Of a DNA stretch of 64,000 nucleotides, positions 55,871-64,000 are shown one piece after another. The stretch lies in the NCBI RefSeq assembly GCF_013368755.1, contig NC_049566.1, positions 2,480,001-2,544,000 on the forward strand, given 5' to 3'. Numbering within the stretch: the stretch's first letter is position 1; every line of letters begins with the position of its first letter. Source of the stretch: Talaromyces rugulosus. Lineage: Eukaryota; Ascomycota; Eurotiomycetes; Eurotiales; Trichocomaceae. Under the pieces are notes generated by a model. It made no database searches. It was given only the letters and a program-made list of their open reading frames with translations, and was not told where the DNA came from. A program made the position numbers and the translations under genes.

Positions 55871-57340
55871 AAATAAGTTGAATTTTTAATAGTATAAGTC
55901 TTAGTACTATATTATAATAATATACTCTAGAACGACTCTAGTATTGTTCTTTACTGGAGATTGAACTCTGGCGATAGATGGTGATGAGTTATAAGTGCTA
56001 AAAAATAATATAGGTAATTTATAAGCATATCTGTTCCATAACTATCTAATACTACGAACGTAAAATTACAGAATATAGAATTATTTTGGTGCTAGCCATT
56101 TATACACTAGCATATCTTGGCTCCTGTCTATAGTTCAGAGTAATGTTCATTCGATTGTCAAGCTGATTATGCAACCTACTGTAAGTATGCTATTAATCCA
56201 CCTCTCTGGAGCCTTCAGTGCATCCAATATTTTTTCGAGCCTTCAAAAACGATTGACCTTTCCATCTAGGATGTACAATCACACCAATAATATTTTGGGA
56301 ACAATCCGTCACAATTCGATAGCGCCCTGCATCCATACGTCGCCGTGCCTTTCTTGACCAGCCGGTCTTGTTGAAATCGCAGCCAGAAGCAGAATATAGC
56401 CACAACACTGGGAGGTTTCCAGTGTGGGGATATGTGGCCCCATCTAGTGTCTTCAAGCCAACTTTTTCTTCGAGAAATAGATTCCTCATATCCAGAAAAG
56501 CACGGGGCCACGACCCATAATCATTCTTAATATCTGGTACCATGTGCCGGAGTGCCAGGTATCATTAATGTTTTCAGCAATCTAAACTTCTGTTAGCTTA
56601 TCAAGAGGCTTCTTCAAACCAATAAAAATGTATCAATCTGATGCTTACAACACCTTCCAGATATAGTGGTCTTCGTCACTACTAGAAAAATGGGCTATTT
56701 GATATGCACTTGGACATGAGAACGAACGCTTAAAGCTTCAAGAGAAATATTGAAGTGTTGTTATTTAAGATCTCGAAAAGCAGGAGGGGATCGTAGCGCT
56801 TAAATGTCGAGCTAATTATTTTTAGGTCAGTAAAACCTATGCTGGCTCTTTATATGTTCAAAAGAAAAGGCTGGTGACGGATGCTGCCAACACAAAAATA
56901 CCTAAAACGATACTTTGAATATTAAAGAACGAAATACCACCCCCCAAAAAAAGAAAACAAGAAAAAAACCAGCAAAGAAAATGATTACAGGTAATTTAAT
57001 AGACATTAGTGTTCTTTGTCCATGGCCATTTTTAGCTACAACACTAGCCTGTGATGGTGATGATTGCTGTTTCACCCTGCTTTCTGTACAAAGAGTGATG
57101 TGTGGATGAAACATGATGGAAGCCGTTCTAAAAGAAAGATGAAAATGAAGTACATGTATGATTGGAACTTTATTTTCATCAAGATATATATGGCGGATTC
57201 ACTTCGAGTTTTGTATAATTCGCTCGTTCTATCTATTATTTTTTCCGGATACGAAATCAGCGGCACCTGGATAATCAACCTCGGGATTATGATCTAGTTC
57301 AGTTGATTGAATAATCGTTTCCTGTTATATTTTAATCGCA
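55871..57340. other. AT-rich gene-poor stretch
   Basis: Positions 55871-56160 are AT-rich, likely the remaining flank of the dead transposon. A minus-strand frame of 116 codons at 56193-56543 is listed separately. The rest shows A runs and no supported gene. Confidence 0.45.
56193..56543 (-). CDS. Hypothetical small protein, doubtful
   Basis: 116 codons starting MVPDIKNDYGSWPRAFLD, with protein-like composition (NLPVLWLYSASGCDFNKTGW, RRRMDAGRYRIVTDC, IIGVIVHPRW). I recognise no family. The frame is also open a few codons upstream (YLALRH), so it may be an exon of a longer or decayed gene. It lies between two transposon-derived, AT-rich stretches, which argues for a relic. Confidence 0.3.
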   Translation of the reverse strand: MVPDIKNDYGSWPRAFLDMRNLFLEEKVGLKTLDGATYPHTGNLPVLWLYSASGCDFNKTGWSRKARRRMDAGRYRIVTDCSQNIIGVIVHPRWKGQSFLKARKNIGCTEGSREVD

Positions 57341-58459
57341 ATGTCTCAACTCAGGGATACCGATGCCAATATCGATACTCATGTTGCTAGCAATGTCGAT
57401 ACCGATACCGATACCGATGAACCCGATCCGTTCGACTATCCTGAAGTTGTCAAAGCCATTGAACGATGTATCGAACCTGATAGTGATTTTTCTATTATGC
57501 AGGCTGCTAGGATAACCGATGAGATACTGCTCGACAAAGACGAAGAGCCAAAACTTAGGAACGGGACATCCTTTCTGCTGGCTGAACATATCTTGACAAT
57601 AGCTAAGAAGATTCCTTATAACCATCCCTCCCAAATAAAGCTAGTATTATATGTGCAGTGTATGATGCAATCACAGAAGCTGGGAGGCTATGTTGCTGAG
57701 AATACTTCCGATAGTGGAGAGGTAAGATGAGAGGAAGAGTTGACGAAGCATGAGGCGACGGGAGAAGGTTTCCCAATGTCTTCTCTATATTTCGACGCCT
57801 CTAATCTAAAATATGCACAAGTGACAGTACAATATGACTGACATATTAACATTAGAGTTACGTGAATCATTTCCGGGATAATTGGGAAACTTTCTGGTGG
57901 ACTATCCGTGGTAAGCCAAGACCCTTGCACTTTAATCTCTTGAGTAATTGAGATTTTGGTCTAGTTTTCCTAGTTTATATACTTACAAGAGATGATAGAA
58001 TGGTTTCCGGGCGACGCTTGCAGTGATGATGAAGATGTAAACTTCTCGGCGTTTTGCGCTCGTCTCTACGGGATGAATGTCGATGGATGGGGTACCGATC
58101 CAACATACTTCATATACGCTCTAGACTACCTAGAGTGCGACATGAGAATTCAAGGAGGTGGCACCGAAAGGGCAATTCGCTCAGCAGCCTTGTGGGTTCT
58201 GTACTCAGGGCAGCTCGGGTTTGACGCGGTGGTCAAATGGCCCAGAAAGTTTTCTGATAGAGAAGCCCACGAAATCGCCCGTAGACGCCACCAGCAGCCA
58301 TCTATTTACGATGGACCAATCTATGGAATACAACGATGGGAGTTTTGGCGGAGACGTTTGCTGGAGGAATCGGTGAATACGGGTATGGACGAAGAAACTA
58401 AGCGGCTTGCGCGCATGGCTGCCGATATGATGGCTGCGTATGCACGGAACAGCGTGTGA
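57341..58459 (+). CDS. DUF3632-like fungal protein
   Basis: Three exons: 57341-57721, 57856-57910 and 57990-58459, in phase, 301 aa. It starts MSQLRDTDANIDTHV. A (DT)n patch from a GATACC hexamer run lies near residue 20. Exon 2, only 55 nt, encodes SYVNHFRDNWETFWWTI, and exon 3 reads WFPGDACSDDEDVNFSAFCARLYG and ALDYLECDM, AIRSAALWVLYSGQ, YGIQRWEFWRRRLLEES. Short helices with the NxFxARL-like motif are what I associate with the fungal DUF3632 family, whose function is unknown. There is no signal peptide or membrane helix; it is probably cytosolic. The family name is from memory and not tested. Confidence 0.7.
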
Positions 58460-60101
58460 GTCTCAGAGAACATGCTCACCGATAGGCCGAGTTGAGCTGG
58501 TTAATGCTTATCATGAGCCAGGTGTGCTTGTATGTTTGATTTCAAGTTCTACATTTGAGTTTGTCTAATTGGCCTTTGATAAAATAACAAGAAAACAAGA
58601 AACTGTATCTTAATTGATACAATGTACGTTTTCTTAACAACCTTAATTGATGTAGTAGTAATATCACATATGTAGCGCAGTTCTGCTTTGATTTTCTAGG
58701 AAGAATGCTCTTTACCAGTACACATTCTTAGCGAACCTCTTTACCACAACCGTGTAATTTGATCTATAAAAGAAAACACCGAAAAGGTGCCGAAACTCGA
58801 GTGAGGTAGGAGTTAGATGACCTGCAGCTAACTAAGCTGTCGTAAGCCATGTTCTGATGCATAGTATTTCTCACTGACAGGAAAGCGAGCAAAAGAAAAG
58901 ACCAAGAAAAATAATCAAAAGGAGACCAGGAGTAACTGCACTTTTTGGCCAAGCCCCAATGTATCTTCGTATATTTCATAGTAATCGTAATCTGCTCATA
59001 TTAGTCACTTCCCCCTCAAATCGAAGTGGATCTGTATAATAACAGTCTACTGTGGTTACAATTTAGCATCGCAGTCACCAGGCCTACAGGCTTACTCGCA
59101 TGGGTGGGTGCTAACTAGTTCAAGTCATTGCCACAGCCATCTTATTTTTTTTCATTGAAAAAGAGCTACGCCGCCATAACCTCGTATTAACAATATTCAC
59201 TATCTATGATATTGGCAACGATATGCAAAGCAGATACCCTGACACCTTATATTAGTTTCTCGTATACTCCGTGTACTATCTCGCTAATAGTTCTAATGAG
59301 AAAGTCGCCGGAGCCGAGACATAAAACAAGATGCAGGGTCGTCTTGGCAACGACCAACTGCGCTCAAGGTTTCAAGGCTGTGCATGCTGGCGTCGAGAGT
59401 AGCCATTGGCGCTTAAATTGATTATCCTTTTTTTCTTCTAGCACTTCTTGGCTTTTCTTGGCGGTGATAGAGATTACATCTGCCCGAATTATTGAATGGT
59501 GGAAAGAATTATCCCACCGGATATTGCATGCTGCATGCATATCACCGTATTTTGATTAGACCGACCTCTGCGTCCGTCCCTTCCGAGTTTTGAAATGAAG
59601 ACTTTAATTGAGTCTGGATAGCCGTTGAAAAAAAGGGATACTACGTGGTAGGCAGCAGCCAGCCACATGCGGGGCTAACCCTAAAGTTGACCTTGCAGGC
59701 CTCGAAAACGCCAAAATCTCTGTTTTGCTCCTAGTGTTGTAGCTTTTGCAGGATTTTTCCCGCAATCCTTTTTTTTCGATATTTTAGATTTTTAGTAACT
59801 ATTAGGGCGTCGATCCTTTTAGTTTCTTCGGCGCCTTGTGTTGGCGAGAAGCCATAAGCAGCCTGCTGATCGCTGTATTCCGGAATCGCCGGAAGGCCTT
59901 TAACGAGCCGAAAAAAAAAACAATAGAAAAAAATAAAATAAAATTTATAGGGGAGGAAAAATACATATATGCATGCCAAGCAATGGATGTGTGTAATTGC
60001 GTAAATTCATTACCCAAGCAACGTGTCTACTTCGCGTTGATGATGGTTCCAGAGTTCAAGGCTTGCTGCAAAAAGAAATAATAATACCCCTAAAGGGCAT
60101 C
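58460..60101. other. Convergent intergenic region
   Basis: 1.6 kb with only short, non-conserved open frames. A-rich runs occur near 59910-59945. It contains the 3' UTRs of the DUF3632-like gene and of the acyltransferase gene. Confidence 0.5.
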
Positions 60102-61524
60102 TTATGATGTAATGAAATCGTAGAAATGATGTCCAAGATACCTGCTCGGTACAACGATTAGACGATGAAACAGTTCTGCCACAGGGACAGTAACCACGAG
60201 ACAGGTAATCAAGGTGACGATGACTGAGCCCGAGTATCCAACACCACGGCTATCGCGCAATTGACTGAATACACGGATACCAACTTGGTAAGCCAAGATT
60301 GGCTGAAGCAGGAAGTAGCCTGAAAACGATTGTTAGACATGTATGGCAATGAGAAATTAAAAAAAAAAAAAAAAGAAAGGAATGAAGAGAAAACGTACTG
60401 AGAGAACGACGTCCGAGGTAGACGAAGAACTTGTTCTGCAATATTTTCTGCAGAACATCATACGTCTCCAGCAGCAAAAAGAAGCCCATCAGGGTGAGAT
60501 AGACGTCATTTCGCGCTGATATATGATTTTTTTTGTACTCGGTATTCAGTCCACCAATGCTGTACGGGTCCGAGTGAACCATCCACTCGGCCGTGAAGAG
60601 ATCTGGCCGGGCGGCCACCCAGACATATTGCATTGCAATTCCGCCCAGCATAACAAAGCCAGCGACAGCCCAAACTGGAATTCGTTGGGGACGGCCGTCC
60701 TGCTGGCGCCAGATGAGGCTGCGGAATTGGAGAGGAATACCGCGTTGGGCATGGGTTTTGAAGTCCATGTTCACGACCATATCGCACATGATCAACCCGG
60801 AGATGGTGAACCAGGCCCAGGACGCACACCACCAGGCAGCCAAGATGAAGAGAATAGAGAACTGCACACGCCACCTAGCGCGCGTGAACGGCGCAATGAT
60901 CATAGTCAAGTAGACAGTATAGCTCTGGATATAAACCGCGTTGATCATCCAGAGCGTTTGGGTAGGAAAGGCATAATTTCCAGCCTGCGCCTGGAATCCG
61001 TGGGAGACCCAGAAGAGTTCAAAAACGGAGTTCCAGTAAGCAAGCGTAGTCGGCAGTTTGTATGGAAGTATCAGAGAATGGTTGCTAATGCCAGTCTTAA
61101 AACTCTTAAGTGTGCTATTGATAAACTCATCGGTGAATGAGCCTTTGACAATGGCCATGGAGATAGCAACAGGGATGCAGAGCGTCAAGCTGCGACTCAA
61201 CAATGCCCGCGCAACGGTCTCCTTGACCGGGTTGCGGAAGAATGGGATAGCTATCGAACGACCGGACAGAAAGATTATGGATCCGAAGAGGAAATACTCA
61301 TTCCAGAAAAGCACTGACAGCACCTTTCGGACGATGGCCTGGCCGTGAGGCCCATTCTCATCCCCGGCAGCAGCGTATACCGTGGTCGGCGCAAAGGTCC
61401 GGAGAAACACCCAGAGGAAGGTCGAGATAACGAGAACCCCGCGGAAGCCGACAAGGTACAGTTGCTCATACTGCGTTGGAGGCGCTTGTGCAATGCGCTT
61501 TTGGAGCGCTGTGACGTCGACCAT
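60102..61524 (-). CDS. Acyltransferase-3 family multi-pass membrane protein
   Basis: Two exons, 61524-60399 and 60319-60102 (79-nt intron), giving 447 aa. It belongs to the OafA/YrhL-like membrane acyltransferases, which move acetyl or other acyl groups onto sugars or secondary metabolites. The usual entry segment is present: YEQLYLVGFRGVLVISTFLWVFLRTF. About ten hydrophobic helices follow (for example YFLFGSIIFLSGRSIAIPFF, TLAYWNSVFELFWVSHGF, VYLTMIIAPFTRARW, SILFILAAWWCASWAWF, AVAGFVMLGGIAMQYVWVA, VYLTLMGFFLLLETYDVL). The last exon gives GYSGSVIVTLITCLVVTVPVAELFHRLIVVPSRYLG, the normal end. It lies about 1.8 kb from a GT2 polysaccharide synthase on the same strand, which suggests a saccharide acceptor (inference). 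Confidence 0.87.
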
Positions 61525-63316
61525 GACGAGACAGGTTCGCAGGATCTGTCTTGACAGGAAGCGAAGAAAGAAGAATCAGTAGTTAGAATCACAACAGTGT
61601 TCGAAGTACGGAAATAAAAAAAAAAAGCTTGTTTCAAATGAAGAAAGCCCGCCCTCAAAGCAAGTTTAAGCTAAGCCGATTTGTCCCATCTTCATATTTG
61701 TCCATGATATCGAATTCCGAGAATCGCACGGGGGCACCATACGGACCAGGAAGTAAAAATTTACCATATAGTCGCCACTATTGCGGTTAGCTATTAGCTG
61801 ACACCAAGAACTTAGAAGGTGCGCTATAGTAGCAATGACAATACCAACGAAATTGCACCATTTTACAGCGCATGATAAAAAGGGGATCGACAATGCAGTG
61901 CATGCAAAAAATGGAACGCTACGGTTACCAACACACGGAATTGTGTTCTTGTTAGCTTGGGGTGGGTGTAGCTAATCGTTTAGAACGTCCCAACCGAGTC
62001 TAGGCGTAGTTGGAATGTCTTAGCATGACTTTTAACCCCGGCCAAGTGCCGGGAAGAGGCAAGCCACGGAGTACGTCGCCCGTTTCACGAAGAACTACGG
62101 ATACAATAAGTAGGGCTACGGGCTTGGCCAGTGCGTGAGCGCCAGATCCTAGGGCAGCTAGTGTCAGCTACGCGTTGCATATTGAGCTATGGGCCGAGGT
62201 CCAATCAGAGTGACATGAGACCGGGAATTAGAGGCTGAATGGGAGGAAACGTGTCTTATCTGCGCGGATCGACAACGAGGTCACGGCGCTAAATTAGTTT
62301 GTGGCGTCAGGAACACTTCGTGGTACGCAAATGCCCTAATTCGCCTACGTATTCGTTGCGCGTTAGCGCTGGTGTGTTTTTTTTTATATATATCTTCCCT
62401 CATACGGAATAGTGCGGGTGCCGGGCGGCATCTGCGTATCTTTTGATGGCACATAGGCACTTTTTTTTTGTGTGACTACGAACTAGCCAACTACTACTCT
62501 ATGCCATGCGTATCCAGGTCGGTGTGATATTCGGGCGATAACGAAACATAAGCATGCCATTACGGTTGATTCCTCAACCTGACGGACAGGGAGGACCTTG
62601 GCGGAAAAAAACATTTCCGTGTCCTTTACGGTGATATTACTCAACTGGGTAAAGCAAAAACATGTTTGAATTTTTTATGCTACAAGCTAGGCGATCATCG
62701 ATTGACAAGCCCGAGATTCCGAGCCCCGAAAAAAAAAAAGAAAAAAAAACAAACCTTCGTGATCTATCCGAGGTGGATAGTGTTGATCAACTAGTACCGA
62801 GATAGGGAGTACCGAATACGAACTAGTAGTAGTATTGTTTAAGAAATGGAGACCAACGATTGATTGCTCTTCGATCTGACACATCAACGCAGATAATAAC
62901 TACCCTGTACTACAGGGTAGGGTCTGTACAGCTTTTCCGATTACCCGAGCTTTGGTTATCTATCTCTGTTTGGTTATCTCTGTGGCGACGCTGAGCTTGC
63001 AGTCTTTTTGATTAAGGAATAAATTAATAGGGCTGGCGATATTAATTTCTTTCGGGCTATCTCGCGATTACGATCTCAGCTACGCCATCCAGTGCTTAGG
63101 CAAAATTAAAATTTTAATGATAATCATTCAGCCGTAAAAATTCTATAGTCAGGTCTATCATTTACTAGCTCCGCCAATTAAAAAAATAAAAAAAAATAAA
63201 AACAAAAGAGATAAAATTCTCTAACTCCGGCCCGGAAATTATTGGGAAGTAAAAGTCCCATATTGCGTAAACAAAAAAAAAAAAGCAACAATGAAATAGG
63301 TGAAAGTGGACAACGA
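61525..63316. other. Intergenic region with small palindromes
   Basis: No gene is supported. It holds the acyltransferase promoter and the 3' UTR of the GT2 gene. A 21-nt palindrome (10-nt arms, 1-nt spacer, ctaccctgta c tacagggtag) sits at 62900-62920. A smaller hairpin cccggc-caagt-gccggg lies near 62036-62052. Confidence 0.5.
62900..62920. repeat. 21-nt palindrome
   Basis: ctaccctgta and tacagggtag are exact inverse copies around a single C. Confidence 0.9.
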
Positions 63317-64000
63317 TCAACCTCTTGGCGTTGGGTTCCACTTGACATACTTGCTCACTTGGCGGGCATGTCCGAACAGACCGAGTACAGCTGTGAGCAC
63401 CAGCTGGACTGGGTAGGTCACTGCGAAGATGGGGATCGTATACCATCGGGTGAATTCCGAGCGGAAGTGGAACGTCACGTATAGCGTGCCGGCAAATGAG
63501 AATATACTAGAGACGAAGAGCGCATTAGCAGGGTCCCCAAACTAGGATTCCTAGACCGGAATCAAATAATAGCAAAAAAAGAAAAACGTACCTGAACATG
63601 AACAGCCACCATGCAACCGGATATTGAAAGAACACTAGGGTGTATAGATCGTGCCCGCTCTTCGGGAACCGGACAATGACAATGCTCAGCACGAGACAGA
63701 GATATTGAGTGATGAGGTAGTAACTTAGTTCGCGTATCAGCAGTAGCGAAAGAATGCCGAATCGCTGTCTGGCAGTGCGCGTCTTGTTCGGGTCGGGCGA
63801 TCGACTCCAGATGAGGTGCATATGGCGTCCACTGGCTTGGACCCATCCCTGCGACCAGCGCAGTCGTTGTTTCCAAAAGGCAGACATCGACAGAGGTGCC
63901 AGTTCGAAAGAAGTGACATTAAGATCATGCACGGCATAAGCTCCACTCCCAAAAGCTCGTAGTGCCGAATCAATGTCTTCTGTGAGCATGGAGTCGTCCA
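63317..64000 (-). CDS. GT2-family polysaccharide synthase, C-terminal part only
   Basis: Two exons are visible: from the window edge (64000) to 63592, and 63506-63317. The N-terminal and catalytic Asp-rich regions lie beyond the right edge. The fragment begins DDSMLTEDIDSALRAF, the T-E-D motif holding the catalytic base of processive GT2 enzymes, then FWKQRLRWSQGW, the Q-x-x-R-W motif that binds the growing chain. Several membrane helices follow (LIRELSYYLITQYLCLVLSIVIV; TLVFFQYPVAWWLFMF; FAVTYPVQLVLTAVLGLFG), ending KWNPTPRG. These are features of hyaluronan synthase, cellulose synthase-like and Cps1-like proteins; the motifs do not decide which polymer is made. It sits beside the acyltransferase-3 gene. 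Confidence 0.85.

Noticed and set aside
62036..62052. Small GC-rich hairpin cccggc-caagt-gccggg as a terminator
   Set aside because: Rho-independent terminators are not a fungal nuclear feature, and an inverted repeat of this size is expected by chance in 64 kb.

Overview
The window is nuclear DNA of a filamentous ascomycete. The genes are rich in short spliceosomal introns (about 45-110 nt, GTRNGY-type donors, CTRAC/CTAAT-type branch sites 10-25 nt before a YAG acceptor). Fungal-specific proteins are present (NoxB-type NADPH oxidase, Eco1, Nep1, a DUF3632-like protein), as is a chromodomain Gypsy retrotransposon. Repeats show C-to-T/G-to-A decay typical of RIP. Gene content and protein style point to the Eurotiomycetes (Aspergillus/Talaromyces/Penicillium range); this is inference from recognition, not a database result. 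All exon structures were worked out by hand from splice signals and reading-frame phase.

Layout. (1) 1-10 kb, accessory: a giant repetitive protein (minus strand, at least 2,197 residues, C-terminus off the left edge) is divergent from a seven-exon ComEC/Rec2-type metallo-beta-lactamase-fold protein. (2) 10.9-16.9 kb, accessory: a small Cys-rich protein, a RING-like protein that has lost two zinc ligands, a Myb/SANT protein with an 18-bp minisatellite, and a gene-free stretch with two large palindromes between diverged direct repeats. (3) 16.9-40.7 kb, mostly conserved housekeeping genes: noxB, mitochondrial glutaryl-CoA dehydrogenase, a Ubc4/5-type E2, a VOC/glyoxalase protein with a long Ser-rich tail, the Nep1/Emg1 rRNA methyltransferase, a phosphotransferase gene broken by two compensating frameshifts, the Eco1 cohesin acetyltransferase, two low-complexity fungal proteins, and eIF2A. 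(4) 40.7-64 kb, accessory: a 634-aa protein with duplicated modules, a 285-aa helical membrane-type protein, an F-box protein, an intact 5.9-kb chromovirus inserted in a decayed Tc1/mariner transposase gene, a DUF3632-like gene, an acyltransferase-3 membrane protein, and the C-terminal part of a GT2 polysaccharide synthase cut by the right edge.

Working together. The conserved genes look independent. Two neighbourhoods suggest joint function: the divergent giant-protein/metallo-beta-lactamase pair (about 0.8 kb between starts), and the acyltransferase-3/GT2 pair (synthesis and acylation of a polysaccharide). The best documented structural story is a chromovirus with apparently identical 253-bp LTRs, a 5-bp target duplication, open gag and pol frames and a self-priming-type primer site, sitting inside a RIP-ruined transposon.
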